Origin: Lachancea kluyveri NRRL Y-12651
Lineage: Eukaryota > Ascomycota > Saccharomycetes > Saccharomycetales > Saccharomycetaceae
Assembly (NCBI GenBank): GCA_000149225.2
Contig: CM000692.1
Span: forward strand, 1,321,276-1,385,275
DNA length: 64,000 bases
Direction of reading: 5' to 3'
Part shown: positions 11,468-23,623 of the stretch, one piece after another
How the letters are laid out: every line of letters begins with the position of its first letter
Numbering within the stretch: position 1 is the first letter of the stretch
Notes under the pieces: generated by a model
Database searches by the model: none
The model's input: the letters and a program-made list of their open reading frames with translations, nothing else
What the model was told of the DNA's origin: nothing
Position numbers and translations under genes: made by a program

Positions 11468-13826
11468 ACTTAGCAGCTCTTAAAAAGAAACGATGGGTTT
11501 GGTAACTGGTGAAAGCGTAATTAGTTTGCAGTAATACTCTAGCAAGAAAGTGGCTTCTTTCGGTTTTTACGTTTTCAAAGCAAAGCATTTAAAATTGGGT
11601 GTGAAAAGTACATGCTAAATAAAATTCAAATCGACGTTGCTAGATGCCTTTAGTTAAAGAGTTTTGAACATTTCTTTCCCGGCTCCTAAGACCTTAATCT
11701 TTATGCATAGTTTCCTCGCGGATTACCAGAGAAATGCACGTGTCGCAAAATAAATGTTACACAATCCATCGCACCGCTCATTATGAAAGTGGTATGTTTA
11801 GCTTAAACAAGTGAGCAAGAGTGTTTTATATAACAAGCGGTTTAGTTTGAAATGGATCTGAAGATGAAAATAAAATATATGGTGTCTTAACATGGTCTTC
11901 TTCTAATGATCAAAACGTACCAAAGCCGGGAATGCATCGGTTCTTCGTTAACCCAATAGAAAAAGCTATGTAAAAAGACGGTAAATTTTCCAAAAAATTT
12001 CTTACTAGACGGAAAAGTGATCATTCCCTCTAGATAAACACCAGAATTCGTATTGCTATGAGCTACACAACCCCAACTGCTCTAGATTGTAAACGGCTGA
12101 CCATCTTCCTAGCTTTGAAGTAGTTTATACCGTAAAAGTGGTTGGTAAAAAAATAAGAAGCTTTTTCCAGGGCAGTTACCACACGTCTGGTTCGTTCTCT
12201 TCCTAATTTCGTTGACAAATTTTTGATACTTGGTGTTTTGACATAGTAGCACTCCTGTTCTAATCACGAACTTCAGATTTTCCTTAAGGACTTTCAGTGG
12301 CTTGATGGTTGCAAAATTCTCTCAACACTTTTTGTTTCAAAGTCTATTTCCACACACTGTGGTTTCAAACCCTTGTGAAAATGTCAAATTTTTACTCCAT
12401 CGCAGTAGATAGTATTTTTGGACCCTGCTGCGTGGGTTATGAAACTTGGCTTGGAATTGTGGCATGTTATGGTTTGCCTGGAACAATGATGCCTTTCACA
12501 TCCGCAAACCTACAAAGAAAAAAGTTCTTAAAGATAGTGACTGGTCTTGTAAACTTTTGCATTGCTGTGAGTCTGATTTGAAACAGTTTCAATGGATTGC
12601 TTCAAAACTCGGGTCGAGTCAGCAATATTATCACCACCCGCAGGGTCTCACCTATGAAGACTCAAGGTAACTCGTGCGAACCAATAAAACAGGATATGAA
12701 GTCGAAAAATGGGCCCTGCAATACGTTTTTTTCTCTCCATTATTCACTATATTTTCCTCTTTCTTACCATATCTACTTCGTGTAATGACAGTATCATCTT
12801 TCCGGCGAGATATACTAGTGGACTGATCGATTAATGATGGTGCGGCTCTTTGAGTACCACGAGAATTTTTGCAAACTTTATTATCGCCAGTTTCCATGTT
12901 AAAGGTTGTTCCTTGTGAGGCTGGCACCCTCTTGCTCACAAGCATAGCTATTTTTTTTTCTGAAAGTTATACCCATTACCAAGTTTATAAAGGACTAGTT
13001 TGTGTTGAAAAGAATCTTGTCTTCTAAGTGTAAAACTACCCTTATTTTTGGTCGGTTTGAGAGCTTGTATTACTCCAGGTTCAAAAGGTCATTTAGATTT
13101 TTTTTTAAACGTTGCCAATCTGATTATGGAACTCAGTTTTGCTATTGCAGGGATTGCTAATACCATTTTTAGTTTAGCAAACTCACAAAAAACTAGACAA
13201 ATACTTGGAAAGCGGTACCAAAATTCAATAAGGAAATTTTTCAACTTTAGAGGACCAATGCCAACTAGTCACTGGTGAGGACCAGGTATCGATAAAAAAT
13301 CCTCAGGAGGCACGAGCTAGGGACAATTTCTTCCTTAGAGTAGAGTTCGACAAGGATCTATCCACATCTCTCTTACAGCTTATAAATAAACCAAACTTCT
13401 GTGTTTTTTTGCACTGTTGATATCTGTGTTATGGTGTTGTAAGCTGGTCTCTGACAGCTGCTGCACTGTTTACTCAAATAAAGACAAAAAGTGAGTTCTA
13501 TGCTTCGCTCTAAAAACATTAGGTTCCTTGATTTCACGAACTATCAAAAGAGTTTGCTCCATCCACAAAGTTTCGGGTAAGATTTCTTTTAGTCACAAGC
13601 TTTTGTTATGTGGCTTTGCAAAGACAAAAAGGATAAAATGGTGCTGCAACCAGAAAGTACTTACCGATCTTCAAATGGTATAGTGGGTGTCAACCACGAC
13701 AATGCCAAAGTTAGTCTCAAAAACAAAAGTTGCGGCGGCCTGTTCAGACACATCAGTTACATAAAGCTGACTCTAAAATTTAACTCATACCCGAAGAGAT
13801 GATATTTTTGCTGCTTCGTGAGCTGG
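11468..13826. other. Gene-free stretch with possible membrane-protein debris
   Basis: No intact gene. On the plus strand, overlapping frames at about 12372-12670 and 13048-13278 give short hydrophobic and then basic peptides (for example a helix-like segment near 13120-13180 followed by a basic tail) in different frames. This could be the ruins of a membrane protein. The family was not recognised and the stretch may be non-coding. Confidence 0.3.
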
Positions 13827-14261
13827 TCAACGTTTCAGAGGCATACGTATGTTCTTAAACGGCGAGCCTTGATCATCGTGTATTCTCCTTGACAGTTCCT
13901 GAAAGCCGAACGCCTTGTAGAAACCAAATGACTGAGTGTTGGCGGTATAAACCTCCGGCGACAACTCCCCCTTCAGTTCAAGCGCGTAAATGACCAGTTT
14001 CCGGCCAATCCCACATCCTTATTGGTTAGGGTTAACAAAAGGACTGTCAATGAAGGTTCCAAGAAGACCAATATAACCAATAAGTTTGTTCAAGTAATAA
14101 GCCACCCAAGTGTCCGCGCTAGGTAGGTATTTTTCTCCGATCAAAACTTGCTGCTCAAGCAGACATTTTTTGTCAATGCAAGGGTGGACGATGAGCGAGG
14201 CTTTGAGCCAGATGCTCAAAAACCTTTCAAGATCTGTTTCTGCATTATAAGCACAGACCAC
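13827..14261 (-). pseudogene. GNAT-family N-acetyltransferase, broken by a stop codon
   Basis: Read on the minus strand, one frame gives an acetyltransferase-like protein: an N-terminal part with a TWVAYYLNKLIGYIGL strand pair, then GCGIGRKLVIYAL, which is the acetyl-CoA loop (Q/R-x-x-G-x-G/A type). It ends with NTQSFGFYKAFGFQE, the typical C-terminal GNAT strand, and stops at 13827-13829. A TAA at 14019-14021 interrupts the frame just before the acetyl-CoA loop, where an arginine or glutamine codon would be expected. Family members of this type acetylate small amines or protein termini. The likely parent is about 145 residues. It sits beside the dead hAT transposon. The stop could be a sequencing error, but the decayed neighbourhood argues for a true pseudogene. 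Confidence 0.65.
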
Positions 14262-14339
14262 AATATAATTATTTTTAATGCGTTTTCAGCCCTGTTCATC
14301 AAAAAGTTTGTATTCTGCAGATCCATAATGCATTTGGTG

Positions 14340-16690
14340 AAACTACTCATGTATGTAACCAAATTTATAATCGTATATAGCTACTGTACCCACTATTAAT
14401 AATCACCTTATACGTAATACTCACTGGCGTTACTTGTACTCACCCCCACACTTGGTTCGTATGATACAACTACTCAGTTCTTACTTGCTTCTCGTAAGTA
14501 GCGTTGAAGAAAACATAAAATGTACGTTGAATGGGGTGAGAAGTACACTTTCTCTGTTCAAAAATAAGGGGTGTTGTACGACAGATCCAATCCATGTATT
14601 ATTCTGCTGCTAAAATATAACAGGCAGTATTTCATTACATCTCACCTAACATACCTAGCAGTCTATCGCCCCAGATCTGTAATTATGGAAGGAGACGATG
14701 CATAACTTCCAAAGGGGATTCAACAGACCCTGCCATCGAAAAAAGGGGAGAGAGAGGGGGGGGGGGGGGGAAGGGCGAGCGAAGTACCCAACCGAATAAA
14801 GCCGCATCTGGCGAAGTTCCAGTTTATTTTACAATGGAAACCAGTTTGGAACTACCAAAGCATTCAAGAGTAGGACAGTACAATTGGCGCCATTGGGAAC
14901 TGTGTAGCCGCTGAGATGCAAAATGGATAGATAAGGAAATCCAAGTTCCAAGCATACTTTGAATTTTCAAATGTAAATGGAAAGAAGAGAGCAGCTTGTG
15001 CCTATTGTGGGAAAGATGTATAACTATGGAGAATTCACTCGTAACTTGTCTTGGTACATCTGCTTTCAGAAAAGCTCATAGCTGAACTTGACGATTGCGG
15101 CATTGTTGTTATCGTTTTGCGAAGTAGAGAACCAACACGTTGAAGTATGTCGAACAAGTTGACAGACAGCAGCGACTGATATTGTATTCTACTTATGTCT
15201 CATAAACGGTCATCTAAAGATTCTGGTACCTGAAGTTTACGAGTCGAGCGAAAGGCTAGTTGGATTTACAACTGGAGACAAATCGACGCATTTTCGAAGC
15301 GTCGTGAGGGAAATTCAGAATGGTACGCGTCAAGTTCCATACCTTGTGTCTGATTCTGCTTCCAAGAGTGTCCAAAGCACTCTTGGAACCAGCTCTTTAT
15401 AATGTGTCGCAGCTATTCTTGGTCACGCTTCTGCGTTTAAGAGATTTCACGTTATTATGGAAGAGAATGAGGCCGGCTTGAGAGCTTGTTCGATTGAAAA
15501 GTCCACTGGAAACTACTTAAAACAGTGTCATACTCAACAATTGTTTAAATTTGTATCACCAGCAAGAGGGAGCTAACATTTTTTGAGTCACGCAACGTCA
15601 GAAAGTTTAATAGGGCAAATATCTGTAACAAGAGAGTTATCTATAAAGGCGCGAAAGATGGAACTACCTTCCGAGAGTGGGGCAATTAAAAAAAAAAGGC
15701 TTTTTTATGGTGATACGGATGTTACCTAACGTCTTCAGACATGTTTGAATTAGTACCGGTTCTGTTTTACACAAAGATGATCACTAATGGGTGTTGAGTG
15801 CCTGTTTTCAGTTAGTGGCAAGCTACTTCGCGCGAAGCGAACACGTTTGACTAGTGGAAATGTTTGGGTAGTATTGTTACTAAGAAGCAGATTCAAAGAT
15901 CTGGGCTATACAAAAAATTTAAATTTGATAATCTCATGCAACTTTGAAGTGCTGTGGGATGGGCCTTTAGAGAACTTTGTCGACCCTGGTTTTCGATGTG
16001 GGCTTGCTATCGTTAGTACCTACCTTTAATCCTTTGTGATAGTGACAGAAAACAAGTTTTCGAAAGAAGTTAGGTTGGCTACTGCGCTACTCTGCAAGCT
16101 CCACATATGACAATGGTGTCATACATGTGCCTGTCCTTTCAAGACCACTTGCTTATCCCCTACTGTTAATAGGTTACTTATCGTACATTTTGACATTCAT
16201 ATCTGGCCAATTATTATTTATTGAGTAATGATTAGAGTCGTTTTTTTTGTTGCTTACCCGGTAATAATTTTGATTACCTGAAATAACTCACCGAGTCGTG
16301 CCGTAAGTCTTGCCACAGTCACATATAAGGATGTATTCTGTTACTTGTTTACTTTTAATAAAAAACTATGTCGGTAAGCATTCTGTTCATTAACAGCCAA
16401 GGCCGATACATTACTCATTTTAGTTATCCAATAACGAAAATGGATATCCGACTTACTCATCAGCCGTAATTAAGTAAACTACTCATAAATCTTTCTATGA
16501 ATACTCACAATATATTGGCTTTCCATTACTCGGTAACGAAGAAAGCTACCGGAGCTAATTGATTATACGTCTCTTCTTATCAATTACTCAATTGTACCGT
16601 AATAAAGGTCAATTGGTTAAAAATGGGGTATAAAGTTGTGTACCCGTAATGTAAACTTAATTTTTTTTTATAAATAGTCATCCAGCCCTA
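14340..16690 (+). mobile_element. Degenerate hAT-superfamily DNA transposon
   Basis: The right end at 16679-16690 reads CATCCAGCCCTA, which in reverse is TAGGGCTGGATG, a typical hAT terminal inverted repeat. Both flanks of the dead transposase carry scattered copies of short subterminal motifs: ACTACTCAT at 14342 and 16478, TTACTCAT at 16411 and 16453, and ACTC/GTTAC/GTAAT variants around 14415-14500 and 16240-16640. hAT elements commonly have such subterminal transposase-binding repeats. I could not find the matching left terminal repeat, so the left boundary is approximate and target-site duplication cannot be tested. Confidence 0.6.
14925..16029 (+). pseudogene. hAT transposase remnant
   Basis: The N-terminal end of the readable part (14931-15030) encodes a BED zinc-finger start: an aromatic KSKFQAYFEF segment followed by CAYCGK (cysteine codons at 14997 and 15006), then a stop codon and a frame change. 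The C-terminal end (15787-15910) encodes GVECLFSVSGKLLRAKRTRL followed by TSGNV and a hydrophobic LLLRS stretch, the hallmark of the hAT dimerisation domain. The middle is full of stops and shifts. Length (about 1.1 kb) is well short of a full transposase gene, so internal deletions are likely. It cannot encode an active enzyme. Roamer/Rover-type yeast hAT elements are the obvious comparison. Confidence 0.7.
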
Positions 16691-18856
16691 AAAAATTTAC
16701 GTCAGATAGTTGGATTATGTTACACAGGAGTATGGCAGCCGCTGTACCTTCTTGGAAGGGCATTAAAGCTTTGGGTAGTTTTCTGTCATATACAAACACT
16801 TTGGCTTAGTTGGGATTCAGACTTATAGCTTGTGCAAATAGTAAAAGCATAGAAACATAACTCTATGCACATATAGTTATTTAACACCTTGCAATATTAC
16901 TATGAGTATATTTCACAATAACAAAAAAAAAAGGAAAAGCTAACCGTTATACACTCTAATCTGAAAATTTTTTTGCTTCAAACAAATTACGCAAGATATT
17001 TCCTTTAACATATAATTCCGAGTTTAGTATCTTGAATTCGTCTATCTGTCAAACGTGGCTTATCGAAAATATTTTCAAAATAATTGGTAGGGAGTTGTAT
17101 TGCAACTCAGACGATATATGAAGAAAGAAAACACTATAACCTAACAATCAATTTTGTGCACTAAAAACGCGCTAATACGTTCAATCACATACAGATTAGC
17201 GTGCACCAAATTCATTGCTGTAGATCGAATGGCGCAACAATAACATTTTTTGAGTGCAAACTGCAAAGAATTCGAACTGTATCATTAAGTATTGTTTTAT
17301 CTGATGGAAATTTATGACATTGGTCATTTGGACTCTCCTGGAACACTCCATTAACCCTAAAGATCCCTGTGTTGTAACTGTTAATGTTGCAAGAAGTTGA
17401 AAAATACTTGATTGTATGAGGTCTAGCGGGCTTGTATACAATAGAAAACACGATTTACTTATTTGCGTTTTGAAAGGTAGATAGCTGTAGAAGCTAACTA
17501 TTTTATTGATACCGAACCAGTGTCTCGGCTTCTATTTTGTTCCTAACTACCTACAGTCCGGAGACTCTTGGTATCTACTTACACAAAGCCGTCTACAAGC
17601 TCGGGTTATGCATTTGAAAAGATCTTTGTACTAAAGTTGCAATAATACTAGCAAATTTCAATAGCATGATAATATAATACTCAAGGATAATTTTGATATG
17701 CTTCTTTCAAATTGCCTTTTACCTTTTTTTTGTTTTTGCCTCCAACTAGTAGTCAATTTACATCAAGCTTGTTTCACGACATAAACACTTATAGCTTTTA
17801 CCAATAAGCCAGTTTTCTGTTTTTTTTATAATTAGCGTCTGACAGCATTTACTAAACACAGTATCCATCATAATTCTTATCCCCACCATGCTCGGGCTTC
17901 CCTTTCTCAAAGTCCTTTTCGCATTTAAAGCCGGCGCATCTCTAGTTTTCCTGTGTTTGTTTTACACGAAATTTGTAGCAGATAGTTCCTTTCAGCTTTT
18001 AATTTTATAAATCTAAAAATTTAAAAGTCACTTGTACATTAGACTCTCAATTCAGTGCTGCTGTCATCTCTCGAAATATAGGCCAATTAACAAAAACCGT
18101 AGATAGAGAGCTTCTGTGTACATAAAGAAAATATTCAAAAAGGTAAAGATGTTGGTACAGTTATAGCCCTGAAAATTTCTTCAAGCTTGCTCTTGAGGTA
18201 TTCTTGACTTTTAAGTTGCTGGTCGAAACCTTAAAAAAAGTCGTTAACAAGAGTGTTGAAAAATGCTGTCATGAGCTGAAACGTAAAGAGCGATGTTCAT
18301 AAAAAGTTCCGACACATGTTCAACAAGGCTGAATTACTTGTTTCAGGCTTGCAACTTTTCTACTTTATCCTTTTGTAAGTTTTTGTATGCACATTACAAA
18401 TATGTCGCTTATAAAGTTCTAAGTGTCACGTGAGAAAGACAAGAAACCCTGTAGTTTTTTGACGCCGCGGTATTCCGAATATTCATTATTTTCTTTTGCT
18501 CAAGGTGTCGAAAGTGCCAATGAAACGGTTGATCCCCCCCCCCCCCCCTGCGGATGTGACAGAGGCGTATTTTCGATTCATGATTGTAGAAAGCAGAGAG
18601 CGCACTTTGAGAGTGTATTTAATTGTAGAATGAAAAAAGAACCTGTATTACCAACAGTCTTGTCAGCACGAGCTGTGCTTAGGCGTGACTATGGTAATTT
18701 AGCTATTAGCCTGCATGGAAAAGTCCGTTGAATTAATACAGAAATTTTGGCATTGATACCACCTTCCTGTAGCATTTAAGTTGTCAGACGATATTCTTGC
18801 GAGGTTAGCCTCTACACACTTTTGAAAAAGAGAAAAGGAAACAAAAGAAAACGAAT
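16691..18856. other. 2.2-kb gene-free stretch
   Basis: No recognisable gene on either strand. Short overlapping minus frames at 17196-17451 lack any family signature. There is a run of 15 C at 18534-18548 inside a 102-codon plus frame (18423-18731) that has no convincing protein features. The right part flanks the decayed regulator gene. Confidence 0.5.
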
Positions 18857-18875
18857 CATATTATTGTTTATAAAT

Positions 18876-21728
18876 ATGGCTAAAGAAGCTAAAAGACCAA
18901 GGAGCAAGTCACCGAATAGCTCTCAACACTGCGTGCACGGTGTTATTGGCTGTGGTAGAAGTTTTCCTAGCCATAATACCTTTATTCAACAGAAAATTGA
19001 TCGTGGATCCCAAACTAAAAGCAAACGGACTTTTAAGGGTGGAAAAAAGGATTTGTTAATTCATAACCTACAACGAGAAGCCGAGTACTGGCGGGCTATA
19101 GCGTTGAACAAACATGATGATCGAGTAGTTGTGCGACAGCCTGACGAAGTTGAACCTATAAAGGAGGAAGCAGATTCCACATCAGGTGGACCACAACCCA
19201 GTGAAACTGAAAACACATACAAAAATTTGATTAAACGAGACAAGCGAGCAAGATGAAATTTTTAGCTTCTCTGAGCTATTTCCTCGACTTTCAGTTACTC
19301 AGGGTGCATAGCAGGAGATCAAACCATTCTCCGTCGTTGCACCTTTGCATGAAGATATGTTTCTAGCAGTATTCATGCGCTCAATGTTTCCTGGAACTTA
19401 CAAGGAGACATTTTTGAATACCATGGAGTTTGGATCATATCCTTCAAAATCACAAGAAGTTGAACTACTAAACAAAATCTTGGAGCTAAACCCTCGAATT
19501 CTTCAAACTGCCAACAAAAAACAAAGGATTAAGCTACACCAATTTTTAAACAGTATAATCAACAAATCGAGGGCACAAAATCATGCCACAGACTATCTGT
19601 GCAAAATGTTGGATACTAGCGATGATGTCCGCTCTGTTGAGGATTCTTATCCAAATCTAAACTACCCCAAGGTAATAACCGACTTCATTCAAACTCTTGA
19701 GAACCGTTTACCTTCGTTTTCTTTGATTCGTAGATACATGAAACATTTCTACGAGAAACTTTATCCGCTATACCCATATATCGAGGTTTCGCTATTTGAA
19801 GATTGTATTTCCACCATTCTACACCCTGATCCAGAAAATGATTCAAAGGCTATAATAGGACTAGGTAACTATCAAATAAAAGAAAAGATCCAAAATTTGA
19901 TTATGTTAGTAATGTTTTTGAAGATCTCTGAGGTATCACTAGAGCTTACTTTTTTGCAGGATTGCCCCAGTACCTATTCAGATTATGATGCTTTACTGTT
20001 ACAAATGTTAGAACAAGAATCAATAACATCTGAATTACTCTACTTTTCATTCACCTGTCTAGGACGCATAAATATGTTACAGTTGGCAAACGAGATAACA
20101 GTTTGTTACTATTTGTACATGTGGTTTCTCTTAGTTATTATGCCCGAACAAACCGATTTTATCATAGATCAAACCACTGCAACAGTACTTATGGTTGCTT
20201 CATCTTTAGCGAATGACATTGGTATTTATAAAGATCCATCTGAATACGGGCAATATACTAATAATAATATTGATCCAAGAATACTGAATTTTCGAAGGAA
20301 GTTATGGCTTGGCTTGGTTACATGCTGTAGGGTTGAGGTTTCATGTAAAGAAAGACCTGTTCAATTCTCTCAAAGTAAGGCGCCTTTTGTGACCACCAAC
20401 AGAGAGGGACTTGAGAAATACGTTACGCTTTACAAAAGAAGCATGTTAGCAAATGATCCCTTGGAGGTATACTTACAAAAAGGTGCCCTTAGTAGACGTC
20501 GAGATTTATTAGAACTTTAGTTTTTAGACGAGACATTTTCTAACATAAATGAAAGCTTGGGGTTATCGGAGATAATGCAGTTTTTGGAAAAGATAACTCA
20601 TCTGCTACGCACGGACTACTCGATAGCAGGTCTTCGTTACAATGTTGCAAACTCGAAAAGAAAACCCTTCGTAGCAGTGCAGATAGATTTAGATATCGAT
20701 GTAGAGAGTATTAATAATATGCATCAATTACAAATACACCTACTATTACGTAAGTCGTCATCAATGGTCAGGCAGTTGTTATTTTTACATTTCGAAAAGC
20801 GGATCGAGGACTCGGAAACTGCACTTTTAGGGCGCTATGAAAGGTGCTTCTCTCTAGCTTTGGTTGAATTGATAGAATCACTTAAAGTGTTGGCAGATCA
20901 TTTTGGAGGTAAATTTGACAAAGCAATAACAGTCTATTTTAAGATATCCTTGGACAAGGTGGTGCAAACGGAAATTTTTAGAAGATTTTTCATGTTACTG
21001 AGTTTCATCTTAAGGTTCGGACATGCAGAGGATAGTTTATTGAAAAAATGAAAAAGAAAAATTCATTGTATAACATTGCAGTTACGGACCGGTGGAATAG
21101 AAGATTTGTAGCCAGAGTTGAAGTAATCTCCAGAATTAAAGGGAAGCTGGAAGAAGTATTGGTTTGGATATGTAAATTGGCCTCAGATCATCTCCGTTAC
21201 CAGCACTTAATCACGTTCAGAATGTCTATACTATTTGATTATACTGTACATTTGATAGAAAAGCGTGAGTTATTGCACATTTCTACCAGGATACTAAGTC
21301 CTGATTTCCAAAGAAGCGAAGATCTAAAAGAAGACTTTTTTCATCAGTTATTCCTTGCTGTTGCGATTGATTTTAGTAAACCAATTGATGCTTTGTCTGA
21401 GTTAGACATAATGAACTCATTGATTGTATTCGATTTGAAAGGTTTAACCGCCCTTGATAAAAAACTGGATGAATTTTGCACTTCTTCGCTTGGCACCAAA
21501 GGCTCAAACTTACATGAGAAAAACGATGATTACAGAGACAAAAATGATAACAAGTGTACCACTTCATCACATTCAGGGAATAGTTTTTTTGCCGGATCAC
21601 AAACCGTCCCGCTCAATGAGCCACTTGGTCGAGATGTTTTTGATGCCAATAATTTTGAAATCGAACCCTTGAATATTGAGGATTTGGGTGTATTTGACTA
21701 CGAGTTTTTGTTTGGAAGTATGCTCTGA
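18876..21728 (+). pseudogene. Zn2Cys6-type fungal regulator, disabled by several lesions
   Basis: Four collinear blocks together make a fungal-specific transcription factor of about 950 residues, related in its middle part to the Hap1/Yrm1/Oaf3 group (for example MKHFYEKLYPLYPYIE, then the helical middle-homology region). Block 1 starts at the ATG at 18876 and runs to a TGA at 19256. Homology then continues in another frame (reading QDEIFSFSELFPRLS), so there is a one-base shift near 19235. An in-frame TAG follows at 19308-19310. Block 2 ends at an in-frame TAG at 20518-20520, after which the same frame goes on. Block 3 ends at 21051 in an A-rich run, where the frame shifts again to block 4 (ending 21728, acidic tail). 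The N-terminal DNA-binding cysteines are not recognisable. With four or more lesions it cannot make the full protein. Confidence 0.75.
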
Positions 21729-22699
21729 TACCATCTTCTGGTAGCGTGTTGAATCTAGTACATTTGCATAATTAATTACATCTGAGGAGCTATAGCTAGT
21801 GTAATGGAGTAATACGAGTACTCTTTTAAAAATACTTGTGGTAGTTGCATTTTTTACGTAATTATCATAAGAGCTGTTAGTAATAATTTTTGAAGTAGGC
21901 TTCTTGAGCCTAAAGTAAAATTGTAAAGATAAAGAGCACCAAAGCTGTCGTTCAACATCAAGTGGGGGTTAACTCGTTACGTTATTTACTGCATTATAGC
22001 CTGGATTAAGTATGAAGTCAAAAACTAAGGGCTCGCATAATTTCACTACTTGTTGCTAATCTGGTTACTTTATAACGGCCCGCCATCAAACCATTACATA
22101 TCAATTTCTTTCATACGAAAAGCCTCGTGGTGTTTCTAAGATAGCAAAAAAATAAAGATAAACCATTTAAAGTGTCTATACTAGTGATTTTGTTTACCAT
22201 TACGCCATGTGAATGTGTTTCGATAATAATTGGTGAAACCATGGCCAGAACAGATCTAAAAACATAAACTGCTCATATTCATTGTTAAGGGATAAAATTT
22301 AAATATATAGAAATATAATTCGAGTACTTCTTTGTGAAAAAAGCATATAAAATACCCGATAAGTACTTCTAAACTATTACAAACTATTAATTAAAATGAC
22401 TACACGAATAGAAGAATTTACGGCAAGGTATATAAGAAAAGTAGCATAATTAAAAGGAACTGATAGAATTATTGAATAAAGCCTGCAGCTCGTACTTTAC
22501 TATTCAACGAAGTAAAAACGTGTGTAATCGACATACAGACATAAAATGGAAGATGCCAGGCATTTGGAAAGAGCACACGTGGATATTTATCGTATAAAGG
22601 TATATATGCCTACCTTCTGCATGGGAATTTGCACAACTGCGTGGTATAGATTTGGCACTATAAGCTGGCAACCATTGTAAAGCAGAAAACAATACAGTT
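21729..22699. other. Intergenic, 1 kb, no gene seen
   Basis: AT-rich region between the broken regulator and the first DUP-like gene. No frame with family features. It contains the promoter of the downstream gene. Confidence 0.5.
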
Positions 22700-23314
22700 A
22701 TGAAAGAAAAACAATCCAAAAACCCTTTTTCTGAGGACAGCAAAACAGCAAAATTTTTTCTAACCAAGAACTTGTATAGCAAAAAAACAACTTTGATCTT
22801 TTTTGGTGTCCTCAAGTCCGGCGTTTTTCAATTATGGTCAGCCTTTTGGATAATCATGGGAGTGCTGTATTGGAAAACTCACAATTTCTGGATGGAGTTT
22901 ATCGGTGCAGAAATATTCGTGTTCACTCTTATCATCCTTCCGAACCTGACCTACTGTGTAGAAAACCGTTTCAAGTTAAGGGAGCTGATAAGGTTCTCCG
23001 AGGAAGTTACTAAAGTGAAGCCAGGCATAGACATGGAAATATGGGACATTGTTGCAAGTAACATGAACAAGTTCATGCAATCAGAGAAGCTTTGGAGCAT
23101 TTTATACTCCTTCTATGATGGAGGGGACTGCTTTCAACAATTCAGAAGACTGATCTTGAATCCATATTCTGAGCATACATCTAAAAAAATGAAGGCTAAA
23201 CAAAGCGTTGGGCTAAAGCCGTATGCTGAAGAGGCGGTAAAATCTTATCAGCGTGGCATTGACAAATACTGGCGAGATTGTTATGGGCAAATATTGGACA
23301 GTGGATGCAAGTGA
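22700..23314 (+). CDS. DUP240/COS-like membrane protein, copy 1
   Basis: 204-residue protein with the DUP-domain layout: a short polar N-terminus (MKEKQSKNPF), two adjacent hydrophobic segments (about 44-62 and 66-86), then a conserved cytosolic part with the block MEIWDIVASNMNKFM, a PYSE motif and a final amphipathic helix with K-x-YAEEA. DUP240/COS proteins occur in multigene, often subtelomeric families in Saccharomyces and relatives. Cos proteins promote multivesicular-body sorting of membrane cargo; Dup240 members have unclear roles in membrane trafficking. The paralogous copy starts at the same MKEKQS sequence, which fixes both starts. Exact subfamily (DUP240 or single-DUP COS-like) is inferred only. 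Confidence 0.75.
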   Translation: MKEKQSKNPFSEDSKTAKFFLTKNLYSKKTTLIFFGVLKSGVFQLWSAFWIIMGVLYWKTHNFWMEFIGAEIFVFTLIILPNLTYCVENRFKLRELIRFSEEVTKVKPGIDMEIWDIVASNMNKFMQSEKLWSILYSFYDGGDCFQQFRRLILNPYSEHTSKKMKAKQSVGLKPYAEEAVKSYQRGIDKYWRDCYGQILDSGCK

Positions 23315-23623
23315 ATAAAAATACGTAGGTTTTATTAGAGATACAGTCGACACATTTTGTTTTGTTATTTTACCTTTCATCCTTTTCCAACAAAACCTAC
23401 TATCCAAGAAAAGTGCTTGGTGCATATACAATCCTGTCGAGACTCGATCAACTCAAGCTGTTTATATAATGCCTTTTTTTTGCCAAGAAGTAAATTGCCC
23501 TATAGTTTTTTCCTGGCCACATACCACGTATATAGTGCCACCTTTAGAGGTTTAAGGTACAAAAAGCATATATTTAGAGCTAACTTCAAAAGGTGCCGAG
23601 CCAGAAAAAAGAGATGGACAAAC

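Noticed and set aside
14756-18548. Runs of 15 G (14756-14770) and 15 C (18534-18548) as an inverted repeat pair
   Set aside because: Flanking bases do not match; two independent homopolymer runs, possibly inflated by sequencing.
18423-18731. 102-codon plus frame across a run of 15 C
   Set aside because: Composition is non-protein-like, the start is not a usual ATG, and no family features are seen.
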